The notes beneath the pieces were generated by a model, which made no database searches, was not told the DNA's origin, and was given only the letters and a program-made list of their open reading frames with translations. Below, in pieces: positions 9,190 to 16,850 of a stretch of DNA of 64,000 nucleotides (position 1 is the stretch's first letter; each line of letters starts with the position of its first letter). The DNA comes from Mycobacteroides franklinii (GTDB taxonomy: Bacteria > Actinomycetota > Actinomycetes > Mycobacteriales > Mycobacteriaceae), in assembly GCF_002013895.1 (NCBI RefSeq), contig NZ_MAFQ01000005.1, positions 310,001 to 374,000 of the forward strand, in the 5' to 3' direction. Position numbers and translations under genes: made by a program.

Positions 9190-9204
9190 TACCCTACGGG
9201 GGTA
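9190..9204. promoter_or_regulatory. RicR-like copper box 2
   Basis: TACCCTACGGGGGTA is a second TACCC-N5-GGGTA site, 33 bp after the first, and abuts the putative -10 element at 9212. Binding here should block the promoter of the DUF305-ricR operon. Confidence 0.7.
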
Positions 9205-9211
9205 TCTGGGC

Positions 9212-9217
9212 TACGAT
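9212..9217 (+). promoter_or_regulatory. -10 element of the DUF305-ricR operon
   Basis: TACGAT is 6 nt before ATG 9224, giving a leaderless or near-leaderless transcript controlled by the copper boxes just upstream. Confidence 0.45.
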
Positions 9218-9223
9218 GGTGGC

Positions 9224-9856
9224 ATGCGAAACCGGACTCGGACTGCCTTCCTGGCTGGCACTGCTGCCGCAGTGCTGATTCTGTCGGCTTGTAGCTCGGA
9301 TAACAAGGGGGATGAATCGAAGTCCGAGCATTCGGGTCATTCCGGTATGTCGGGGATGACGACGACACTGGACACCAACAGCGCCGCGGCTCCGGTATCC
9401 GACCACAACGATGCCGATGTGACCTTCGCCCAGCAGATGATCATGCATCACCAGCAGGCCGTTGAGATGTCGAAGTTGACGGAGGGGCGCACCGTCAACC
9501 CCGCGGTTCTGGATCTCGCGAAGAACATCGAGACGGCTCAACAGCCGGAGATCGACACCTTTACCGAGTGGCTCAAGAACTGGAATCAGCCCACCATGCC
9601 CGAGGGGCATGATCCGGCGGGGCACATGCCTGGCATGGTGGACACACCGGTGTTAGACCGGATGAAGACGCTCAATGGTGAGGTCTTTGATCAGCTGTGG
9701 CTGCAGTCGATGATCGCCCATCACCAGGGGGCCATCGCTATGTCGAATGCGGAACTCTCCGGAGGCCAGTACCCTGCGGCAAAGCAGTTGGCGCAACAGA
9801 TCATCGATAATCAGCAGCCTGAGATCGACACAATGCAGGGCCTTCTCAAGGGGTAA
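9224..9856 (+). CDS. DUF305 lipoprotein, probable copper-binding
   Basis: A 210-aa exported lipoprotein: basic N-terminus, hydrophobic stretch and lipobox LSAC with Cys23. Two DUF305 repeats each contain a His-His motif (MIMHHQQAVEMS and MIAHHQGAIAMS) and an EIDT segment. Met/His-rich linkers (SGHSGMSGM, GHDPAGHMPGM) also suit Cu(I)/Cu(II) binding. It is followed 6 bp later by ricR and preceded by two RicR-like boxes, so a copper-induced role in periplasmic copper binding or resistance is likely. The precise activity is unknown. Confidence 0.85.
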   Translation: MRNRTRTAFLAGTAAAVLILSACSSDNKGDESKSEHSGHSGMSGMTTTLDTNSAAAPVSDHNDADVTFAQQMIMHHQQAVEMSKLTEGRTVNPAVLDLAKNIETAQQPEIDTFTEWLKNWNQPTMPEGHDPAGHMPGMVDTPVLDRMKTLNGEVFDQLWLQSMIAHHQGAIAMSNAELSGGQYPAAKQLAQQIIDNQQPEIDTMQGLLKG

Positions 9857-9862
9857 AGGGAC

Positions 9863-10165
9863 ATGACCACCAAGACTTCGACCGGACACGGTTACTCGCT
9901 GAAAAAAGATGACTACGCCAAGCGGCTCCTGCGCATCGAGGGACAGGTGCGCGGTATCGCGAAGATGATCGACGAGGACAAGTACTGCATCGACGTGCTG
10001 ACCCAGATCAGCGCGGCGCAGAGTGCACTGCGGTCGGTTGCCCTGGGGCTGCTCGACGAGCACCTCGGTCATTGCGTCTCCAACGCCGTCGCCTCCGGCG
10101 GCGCAGATGCCGATGAGAAGCTGGCAGAGGCCTCCGCGGCGATCGCCCGGTTGGTCCGCAGCTAG
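9863..10165 (+). CDS. ricR: CsoR-family copper repressor (RicR-like)
   Basis: A 100-aa all-helical metal-sensing repressor. C42, H67 and C71 reproduce the Cys-x24-His-x3-Cys copper site of CsoR. ATG 9863 has AAAGGGA upstream. Orthologue of Rv0190, which represses a dispersed copper regulon and is released by Cu(I). Boxes at 9155 and 9190 predict autorepression together with the DUF305 gene. The stop shares CTAG with the convergent TetR gene. Confidence 0.9.
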   Translation: MTTKTSTGHGYSLKKDDYAKRLLRIEGQVRGIAKMIDEDKYCIDVLTQISAAQSALRSVALGLLDEHLGHCVSNAVASGGADADEKLAEASAAIARLVRS

Positions 10166-10764
10166 GAGTTCAGTGCGGCAACCACCATCTGCCGCAATAC
10201 CGTTCGTGTCTGTGCGGGCGCCGATCGGCCCGCGCTGTAGGGCGTGGAGTTCATCAGCCCGAAGGCCGCGTGCGCCTTGATCCGCGCGTCCGACTCATCA
10301 AGGTCGGGGTCCGCCCGGCACAGCACCTGAACCCAGGCCTCCACATAGCGGCGCTGATACTGGCGTACTTGGCGCCGCGCGTTCTCGGGTAGTGAATCAA
10401 GGTCGCGGTCCTGCACGCGGATCAGATCACTCTCGTTGAGCGCGAAGTCGAGGTGAAAATCGATGAGGCCGTCGAGGGCCTCCGCCGGGGTGCCGGCCGC
10501 CTCCGCGACGGCCATCCCGCCTTCGAGGAGCCGGCGACTGATGCCGGTGAGCAGATCTACCAAGAGCGCTTCCTTGTTGGGGAAATGCCGGTAGATCGCC
10601 GGACCGCTGATGCCGACCGCGGAGCCCAGATCCTCCAGTCGTACCCGCGCGTATCCACGCATGGCCAGGAGACGGCCGGCGGCGTGCAGCAGCTGATCGC
10701 GCCGATCGGCCTTGGCGCGTTCGCGCTTGTTCGGGGATTCCGACTCGGGTATCAGGTTGGTCAT
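10162..10764 (-). CDS. TetR-family repressor of the acc-fadE operon
   Basis: A 200-aa TetR regulator. The HTH includes LEDLGSAVGISGPAIYRHF. ATG 10764 is chosen over 10794 because GGAGG lies 6 nt upstream. It is transcribed away from accD, with two copies of AGTTAAT-N4-ATTA-type inverted repeats between the genes. This arrangement resembles regulators of leucine/isovalerate catabolism, so its ligand may be an acyl-CoA intermediate; that part is inference. Confidence 0.85.
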   Translation of the reverse strand: MTNLIPESESPNKRERAKADRRDQLLHAAGRLLAMRGYARVRLEDLGSAVGISGPAIYRHFPNKEALLVDLLTGISRRLLEGGMAVAEAAGTPAEALDGLIDFHLDFALNESDLIRVQDRDLDSLPENARRQVRQYQRRYVEAWVQVLCRADPDLDESDARIKAHAAFGLMNSTPYSAGRSAPAQTRTVLRQMVVAALNS

Positions 10765-10797
10765 CAAACCTCCGCCATGGCCCGCTATAGACAAAAC

Positions 10798-10840
10798 AGT
10801 TAATCGAGATTAGCCTAAACCTAGTTAATCGTCATTAACT
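10798..10840. promoter_or_regulatory. Two operator candidates in the TetR-accD divergent region
   Basis: At 10823-10840 AGTTAATCGTCATTAACT has perfect 7-bp arms around four bases. At 10798-10815 AGTTAATCGAGATTAGCC repeats the left half and part of the right half. The copies are 25 bp apart. They probably bind the adjacent TetR and control both directions. Confidence 0.6.
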
Positions 10841-10866
10841 GAAATCTCAAACTTCGGAGCTGGGTA

Positions 10867-12444
10867 ATGACTCTGGTTGGTGAGCAGAACAGGGCGGAGC
10901 ACGCCCGGCTGGTCGCCGAGCTGCGGGAGCGGCTCGCACTCGCAGCGCTCGGCGGCAACGAACAGTCCAGGCAACGACATGTCGACCGGGGCAAGCTCCT
11001 GCCACGCGATCGGGTGGACGCGCTCCTCGACCCGGGCAGCCCGTTCCTGGAATTGTCGCCGTTGGCGGCCAATGGCATGTACGACGATGACGCCCCCGGT
11101 GCCAGCATGATCGCCGGCATCGGCCGTGTCTCGGGTCGCGAATGCGTGATCGCCGCCAATGACGCGACGGTCAAGGGCGGCACTTACTATCCGATGACGG
11201 TCAAGAAGCATCTGCGCGCTCAAGAAGTCGCGCTGCAGAACCGGCTGCCCTGCATCTATCTGGTGGATTCCGGTGGCGCGTTCCTGCCCAAGCAGGACGA
11301 GGTGTTCCCGGATCGCGAGCACTTTGGCCGTATCTTCTACAACCAGGCGACCATGAGCGCCAAGGGAATTCCGCAAATCGCCGCGGTGCTGGGCAGCTGT
11401 ACGGCAGGTGGTGCGTATGTGCCCGCGATGAGCGACGAAGCCGTCATCGTGCGCAAGCAGGGCACGATTTTCTTGGGTGGACCGCCGCTGGTGAAGGCCG
11501 CCACCGGTGAGGTGGTGACCGCCGAGGAGTTGGGCGGTGGTGACCTGCACTCGCGTACTTCTGGCGTGACCGATCACCTGGCCGCGGACGACAAGGACGC
11601 GCTGCAGATCGTGCGCCGGATCGTGTCCACCTTTGCGCCGAGGGTCGAGTCACCGTGGCCCGTCGTGGAAACAATTGCCCCGGAGCGTGATCCGGGCACG
11701 TTGTACGACGTGGTGCCGACCGATCCGCGCATCCCGTACGACGTACACGAGGTGATCGTCCGGCTCATAGATGGCGGCACCTTCACCGAGTTCAAGGCGG
11801 AGTACGGCAAGTCGGTGGTCACCGGCACCGCGCGACTGCATGGGCATCCGGTCGGGATCATTGCCAACAACGGTGTGCTTTTCGCTGAAAGCGCAATGAA
11901 GGCAGCACATTTCATCGAGCTGTGCGACCAGCGACGCATTCCGCTGCTCTTCCTGCAGAACATCTCCGGGTTCATGGTGGGCCGCGACTACGAGGCCGCC
12001 GGAATTGCCAAACATGGGGCAAAAATGGTCACCGCCGTCGCGTGTGCGCGGGTGCCCAAGCTGACCGTGGTCATCGGCGGCTCCTACGGGGCCGGCAATT
12101 ACTCGATGTGTGGGCGCGCGTACTCGCCGCGATTCCTCTGGATGTGGCCGAATGCCCGCATCTCGGTGATGGGTGGTGAACAGGCCGCCTCGGTGCTGGC
12201 CACCGTTCGCGCCGATCAGAGTGCCGCATTGGGCAAGGAGTTCACCGAGGCCGAACAGGAAGCCTTCAAGTCACCGATACGCGAACAATATGAGCGGCAA
12301 GGTAACCCGTACTACTCGACGGCGCGCCTCTGGGACGACGGGGTCATCGACCCCGCCGACACCCGCACGGTGGTCGGCTTGGCCTTGGGGATTTGCGCCA
12401 ACGCACCCCTTGAACCGGTTTCCTACGGCGTCTTCAGGATGTGA
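10867..12444 (+). CDS. accD: Acyl-CoA carboxylase carboxyltransferase (beta) subunit
   Basis: A 525-aa carboxyltransferase that moves CO2 from biotin to an acyl-Co[16 protein letters not shown] and the C-terminal [16 protein letters not shown] and [13 protein letters not shown] resemble methylcrotonyl-CoA carboxylase beta subunits (AccD1 type). It heads a compact operon with accA (4-bp gap) and an acyl-CoA dehydrogenase, the gene set of leucine degradation from isovaleryl-CoA to methylglutaconyl-CoA. Other short-chain acyl-CoAs remain possible. Confidence 0.88.
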   Translation: MTLVGEQNRAEHARLVAELRERLALAALGGNEQSRQRHVDRGKLLPRDRVDALLDPGSPFLELSPLAANGMYDDDAPGASMIAGIGRVSGRECVIAANDATVKGGTYYPMTVKKHLRAQEVALQNRLPCIYLVDSGGAFLPKQDEVFPDREHFGRIFYNQATMSAKGIPQIAAVLGSCTAGGAYVPAMSDEAVIVRKQGTIFLGGPPLVKAATGEVVTAEELGGGDLHSRTSGVTDHLAADDKDALQIVRRIVSTFAPRVESPWPVVETIAPERDPGTLYDVVPTDPRIPYDVHEVIVRLIDGGTFTEFKAEYGKSVVTGTARLHGHPVGIIANNGVLFAESAMKAAHFIELCDQRRIPLLFLQNISGFMVGRDYEAAGIAKHGAKMVTAVACARVPKLTVVIGGSYGAGNYSMCGRAYSPRFLWMWPNARISVMGGEQAASVLATVRADQSAALGKEFTEAEQEAFKSPIREQYERQGNPYYSTARLWDDGVIDPADTRTVVGLALGICANAPLEPVSYGVFRM

Positions 12445-12448
12445 ACAG

Positions 12449-14410
12449 GTGACAGTGCAGAGTGTCCTCATTGCCAACCGCGGCGAGATCGCGGTCCGCA
12501 TCGCATCGACGCTGCGGGCCATGGGAATTCGCTCCATCGCGGTCTACACCGACGGAGACACCGACCACCTCGGTGCCTGCGACACCGCCGTGCGTCTCGG
12601 TTCCGATTCCTCGGGCTACCTCGACATCGATGCGATCATCAGTGCGGCCAAACAGACCGGTGCGCAAGCTATCCACCCCGGATACGGATTCGTCTCGGAG
12701 AATGCCGATTTCGTGCGCGCATGCCAGGCTGCGGGAATCGTATTCGTCGGACCGCCCGCCGAAGCCATGGATGCCATGGGCGACAAGATCAGGGCCAAGG
12801 ACACCGTGGCCGCAGCCGGTGAGCCGGTCGTTCCGGGCAGCGTCGGTGCGCTCTCCGATGCCGAGCTGGTAGCCACTGCCGAGAAGATCGGGACCCCGCT
12901 GATCATCAAGCCCTCCGCGGGCGGTGGCGGCAAGGGTATGCGCGTGGTGCACGATCTAAGCGTCATATCCGATGCGCTGGTCGCGTCCCGGCGTGAGGCC
13001 ACCGCCATCTTCGGCGATGACACCTTGCTGGTCGAGCGTTATCTGGCTCGCCCCAGGCACATCGAGGTTCAGGTCTTCGGCGACACCCATGGCAACGTGG
13101 TGCACCTGGGTGAGCGTGAATGCAGCCTGCAGCGCCGGCACCAGAAGGTGATCGAAGAGGCGCCGTCGCCGCTGCTGACCCCGCAATTGCGTGCCGCGAT
13201 GGGGGAGACGGCATGTCAGATCGCGCGCAGTGTGGGATATTTCGGCGCCGGAACCGTCGAGTTCATCCTCGACAGCGATGCTCCCGAGTCCTACTACTTC
13301 ATGGAGATGAACACCCGGCTACAGGTAGAACATCCGGTCACCGAGATGGTGACCGGTATCGACCTGGTGCAGTGGCAGATCCTCGTCGCGTCGGGAGAAC
13401 GGCTCCCGCTGGCGCAGGAGCAGATTTCGTTGACCGGGCACGCGGTCGAGGCTCGGGTATACGCCGAAGATCCCGCTCGCGAGTTCCTCCCCACCGGCGG
13501 AACGGTTGCATTGGCACGCTTTTCGGATAGTGCACGCACCGATACAGCGTTGGCGACGGGATCGGTGGTGGGTTCACGATTCGACCCGATGCTGGCCAAG
13601 ATCATCGTGCATGCGGCCGACCGCGAAACCGCGCTCGCCGATGCCGACCGGGCACTCGCCGAAACCCGGATACTTGGGGTGGGCACCAATATCGATTTCC
13701 TACGTGCGTTGCTGACCAATCCCGTTGTGGTATCTGGAGACATCGATACGGCGCTACTCGACAAGATCGCGACTGAATACCATCCGCCCGTCGCGCCGCC
13801 GTGGGTATGGGTGGCCGCGTCCGGCTTGCTTGACGGTGAATCCAGCTCCGGGACACTGTGGAACGGAAAGTCCGGATGGCGCGTTGGGGTACACGCGCCG
13901 CGGGCACATCGACTCCGCATCGGAGATTCGGTCGAATTGGTGCGGCTCTGGGGTGACCCGGTTACCGATGTCAGCATCGGTGATGGCGAACAGACTCCGG
14001 GCGGAGTGCACTGCGGGACAGGGCAAGTGAGTGTCGAATTGGCGAGCCAGCTGCACCGTGCTGACGCCATCCGGGCGGATTCTGCCGCGTGGATCGCGAC
14101 CGAGGACGGAACCTGGCGCGCCGATATCGCGCCCGAGCCCCGGTTGCGGCACATCGACGGTGAAGACGAGGACGGGGAGATCCGTAGCTCCATGCCAGGG
14201 GTTGTGCGGGTGGTTTCGGTGAGCACGGGCACCGTGGTGGAGCGCGACGCTCCAGTGGTGGTGGTCGAGGCCATGAAGATGGAACACACCCTGCGTGCAC
14301 CCATTGCCGGAACCGTGACGGTATCGGTGGCCGTCGGCGACCAGGTGGCCGTCGACCAGCTTCTGGCCACCATCTACCCGACCATCAACTCCAAGGAGGG
14401 GACACCATGA
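12449..14410 (+). CDS. accA: Acyl-CoA carboxylase biotin carboxylase/BCCP (alpha) subunit
   Basis: A 653-aa biotin-dependent subunit. It has an N-terminal biotin carboxylase domain (VLIANRGEIAVRIA; ATP-grasp glycine loop KPSAGGGGKGMRVV; MEMNTRLQVEHPVTE) and a C-terminal biotin carrier domain with VVEAMKMEHT, where K610 is the biotinylation site. GTG 12449 gives the conserved VTVQSVLIANRGE start; the open frame upstream overlaps accD and is not credible. AccA1-like size, translated after accD and coupled by ATGA to the downstream dehydrogenase. Confidence 0.92.
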   Translation: MTVQSVLIANRGEIAVRIASTLRAMGIRSIAVYTDGDTDHLGACDTAVRLGSDSSGYLDIDAIISAAKQTGAQAIHPGYGFVSENADFVRACQAAGIVFVGPPAEAMDAMGDKIRAKDTVAAAGEPVVPGSVGALSDAELVATAEKIGTPLIIKPSAGGGGKGMRVVHDLSVISDALVASRREATAIFGDDTLLVERYLARPRHIEVQVFGDTHGNVVHLGERECSLQRRHQKVIEEAPSPLLTPQLRAAMGETACQIARSVGYFGAGTVEFILDSDAPESYYFMEMNTRLQVEHPVTEMVTGIDLVQWQILVASGERLPLAQEQISLTGHAVEARVYAEDPAREFLPTGGTVALARFSDSARTDTALATGSVVGSRFDPMLAKIIVHAADRETALADADRALAETRILGVGTNIDFLRALLTNPVVVSGDIDTALLDKIATEYHPPVAPPWVWVAASGLLDGESSSGTLWNGKSGWRVGVHAPRAHRLRIGDSVELVRLWGDPVTDVSIGDGEQTPGGVHCGTGQVSVELASQLHRADAIRADSAAWIATEDGTWRADIAPEPRLRHIDGEDEDGEIRSSMPGVVRVVSVSTGTVVERDAPVVVVEAMKMEHTLRAPIAGTVTVSVAVGDQVAVDQLLATIYPTINSKEGTP

Positions 14411-15567
14411 CCTTCAGCACCGCCGAACTGCCCGACGAGTACAACTCGCTGCGCAAAACCGTTGAGGAATTTGCGAATTCGGTGGTCGCACCCGTCGCCG
14501 CGCACCATGATGCCACCAAAACCTTCCCGTATGCGGTGGTGGCGCAGATGGGTGAGATGGGACTGTTCGGTCTGCCATTCCCCGAGGAGTACGGCGGTAT
14601 GGGCGGCGACTACTTCGCCCTGTGCCTGACGCTGGAAGAACTGGCCCGGGTGGACCAGAGCGTGGCCATCACCCTCGAGGCGGCCGTTTCGCTGGGCGCC
14701 ATGCCGATCTATCGGTTCGGCAGTGAGGAGCAGAAGCAGCGCTGGCTGCCCGAGCTTTCCTCCGGAAATTCTTTGGCCGCCTTCGGCTTAACCGAGCCCG
14801 GTGGGGGTACCGATATCCCTGGATCGATCCGCACCCGGGCCGTCGAGGACAACGGCAGTTGGGTCATCAACGGCTCCAAGGCATTCATCACCAACTCCGG
14901 CACCGACATCACCGCAGTGGTGGGCGTCGCGGCGGTCACCGGACGCGCCGCGGACGGATCGCCGGAAATCTCCGTCATTCACGTGCCGGCAGGAACACCG
15001 GGGTTCACCGTCGAGCCGGGATACGACAAGGTCGGCTGGCATGCCTCGGACACCCATCCACTGAGCTTCGACGATGTCCGGGTGCCCTACGAGAATCTGC
15101 TGGGTGAACGCGGCCGGGGGTACGCGGGGTTCCTGCGCATCCTCGACGAGGGGCGGATCGCCATCGCGGCGTTGGCCACCGGCGCCGCGCAGGGATGTGT
15201 CGACGAGAGCCTGCGATACGCGCGCAGCCGCCCGGCCTTTGGCAGCGCCATCATCGACTACCAATCCGTCTCGTTCAAGATCGCTCGGATGCAGGCCCGC
15301 GCGCACACCGCCCGCTTGGCGTACTACCACGCTGCCGCACTGCTGTTGGCCGGAAAATCGTTCAAGACCGAAGCCTCGATTGCCAAGCTGATGGCCAGTG
15401 AGGCGGCCATGGACAACGCCCGTGACGCCACCCAGATCTTCGGGGGAGCCGGATTCATGAACGAGTCTCCTGTCGCTCGCCAGTACCGGGACAGCAAGAT
15501 CCTGGAGATCGGCGAGGGCACAAGCGAGGTACAGCTGATGCTCATTGCCCGCGCGCTCACCCGGTAA
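14407..15567 (+). CDS. fadE: Acyl-CoA dehydrogenase (isovaleryl-CoA type candidate)
   Basis: A 386-aa FAD-dependent acyl-CoA dehydrogenase. AFGLTEPGGGTD is the FAD/substrate signature and YRDSKILEIGEGTSEVQ the C-terminal signature; DEGRIAIAALATG is the helix where isovaleryl-CoA dehydrogenases place the catalytic Glu. The start overlaps the accA stop (ATGA). With accA/accD it fits consecutive steps of branched-chain acyl-CoA breakdown, like fadE19 beside accA1/accD1 in M. tuberculosis. Confidence 0.88.
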   Translation: MTFSTAELPDEYNSLRKTVEEFANSVVAPVAAHHDATKTFPYAVVAQMGEMGLFGLPFPEEYGGMGGDYFALCLTLEELARVDQSVAITLEAAVSLGAMPIYRFGSEEQKQRWLPELSSGNSLAAFGLTEPGGGTDIPGSIRTRAVEDNGSWVINGSKAFITNSGTDITAVVGVAAVTGRAADGSPEISVIHVPAGTPGFTVEPGYDKVGWHASDTHPLSFDDVRVPYENLLGERGRGYAGFLRILDEGRIAIAALATGAAQGCVDESLRYARSRPAFGSAIIDYQSVSFKIARMQARAHTARLAYYHAAALLLAGKSFKTEASIAKLMASEAAMDNARDATQIFGGAGFMNESPVARQYRDSKILEIGEGTSEVQLMLIARALTR

Positions 15568-15640
15568 TCTGTCGGTAGTACTTAGCTGGACGAGTGTCTT
15601 AGGGCTCTTGCTCAGAGATCGAGTGTGATGATCCATGTCA

Positions 15641-15660
15641 CATACCCCTATGGGGTTATG
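15641..15660. promoter_or_regulatory. RicR-like box upstream of the L,D-transpeptidase gene
   Basis: CATACCCCTATGGGGTTATG is a 20-bp palindrome with two mismatched pairs and contains TACCC-N5-GGGTT, one base off the boxes at 9155 and 9190. A TATGAAT -10-like sequence overlaps its right end. The rest of the 15568-15792 gap holds a small hairpin (15732-15748) but no convincing gene. Confidence 0.5.
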
Positions 15661-15792
15661 AATGTGACCTTTTCTAATCAATGGCGATTATGACTGCTCA
15701 GTGCCTATTTTCTTGGGCGGGTGAAACATCGCGTCGCCTGGTGGCGACGAACCCTATGACACACTGGATGTGTCGTGTCTACAGGAGTGAGC

Positions 15793-16788
15793 ATGCTTGT
15801 CTTAACTCGTTGGTTCCGGCGCGCCCTCGTCAGCGGTGTATGTGTCGCAGGACTGTTGGGTGCCGGGGTAGTTCCTGCACTCGCTGATCCGGGTGATCCC
15901 GCAGATCCGGGTATCGAAGAGCCCGGTCCCCCGCCGCCCCCGCCACTGCCGTGGGAGTTGCCGCCACCACCCCCGCCGCCGGCGCCCGATGTGCCGCCGC
16001 CCGGTGAGGTTCCGCCGCCTCCGGCACCCACCACCCCGCCGCCTGGGGCACCCCCCACGGGCGATGTGCCGCCGCTGCCGGTGGGTCTGCTGAAGAACTC
16101 CCCGAACAACGGCGACATCGTCGGTGTGGCCCAGCCCGTGACGATTGTCTTCGCGGCACCGGTGACGGATAAGAAGGCTGCCGAGGCCGCCGTGAAGATC
16201 ACCTCGTCGAAGCCGGCTCCGGGTTACTTCTACTGGTACACCGATCAGCAGCTGCGCTGGAAGCCCACGCAGTTCTGGCCCGCGAACACCGACGTGAACG
16301 TGAACGCCGGCGGTACCAAGTGGAGTTTCAAGGTCGGTGACGCATTCGTGTCCACCATCGACGACGCGACTTTCACGATGACCACCACGCGCAACGGTGT
16401 CGTCGAGCGCACCATGCCGATGTCGATGGGCAAGCACGACAAGAAGCACGAGACCAAGAACGGCACGTATTACGTCAGCGAGAAGTTCCAGAAGATGGTG
16501 ATGGACTCGTCGACCTACGGGGTTCCGGTCAACTCGCCCGAGGGCTACAAGCTCGACGTCTACTGGGCCACCCGCCTGACCAACTCCGGCATCTTCGTCC
16601 ACGCTGCGCCGTGGTCGGTTGGCCAGCAGGGCAAGAGCGATACCAGCCATGGCTGCGTCAACCTGAGCACCGAGAATGCGACCTGGTTCTTCAACCAGTC
16701 GCACCCCGGTGACCCGGTGATCGTCAAGAACTCGCCGACTGGTCCGTACAAGGATTACGACGGCTACGACGACTGGCAGCGTTTCTAG
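15793..16788 (+). CDS. Proline-rich L,D-transpeptidase (Rv0192-like)
   Basis: A 331-aa secreted peptidoglycan cross-linking enzyme forming 3-3 links. Signal peptide (about residues 1-31, ending PALA-D), a proline-rich wall-spanning linker at ~34-97, an Ig-like domain (~98-182) and a YkuD catalytic domain with GIFVHAAPW and SHGCVNLS (His286, Cys288). ATG 15793 is chosen over GTG 15775 because AGGAG lies 7 nt upstream. In M. tuberculosis the orthologue Rv0192 is also close to ricR. A copper-type box upstream hints at copper control. A strong terminator follows. Confidence 0.9.
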   Translation: MLVLTRWFRRALVSGVCVAGLLGAGVVPALADPGDPADPGIEEPGPPPPPPLPWELPPPPPPPAPDVPPPGEVPPPPAPTTPPPGAPPTGDVPPLPVGLLKNSPNNGDIVGVAQPVTIVFAAPVTDKKAAEAAVKITSSKPAPGYFYWYTDQQLRWKPTQFWPANTDVNVNAGGTKWSFKVGDAFVSTIDDATFTMTTTRNGVVERTMPMSMGKHDKKHETKNGTYYVSEKFQKMVMDSSTYGVPVNSPEGYKLDVYWATRLTNSGIFVHAAPWSVGQQGKSDTSHGCVNLSTENATWFFNQSHPGDPVIVKNSPTGPYKDYDGYDDWQRF

Positions 16789-16800
16789 CGTTTTCAGCTC

Positions 16801-16841
16801 AACGAGAAAGCCCCCGGCCAATGGTCGGGGGCTTTCTCGTT
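16801..16841. terminator. Bidirectional terminator between ldt and zmp1
   Basis: A 19-bp stem (15 perfect outer pairs, AACGAGAAAGCCCCC at 16801-16815 with its complement at 16827-16841) with a three-base loop near 16820-16822. It lies between convergent genes and is rich in A on one side and T on the other. Confidence 0.85.
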
Positions 16842-16850
16842 GCGTCGTCG

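Noticed and set aside
15681..15887. Small Cys-containing ORF (MymT-like metallothionein) upstream of the L,D-transpeptidase
   Set aside because: It extends into the transpeptidase gene in another frame, has only scattered Cys and lacks metallothionein spacing.
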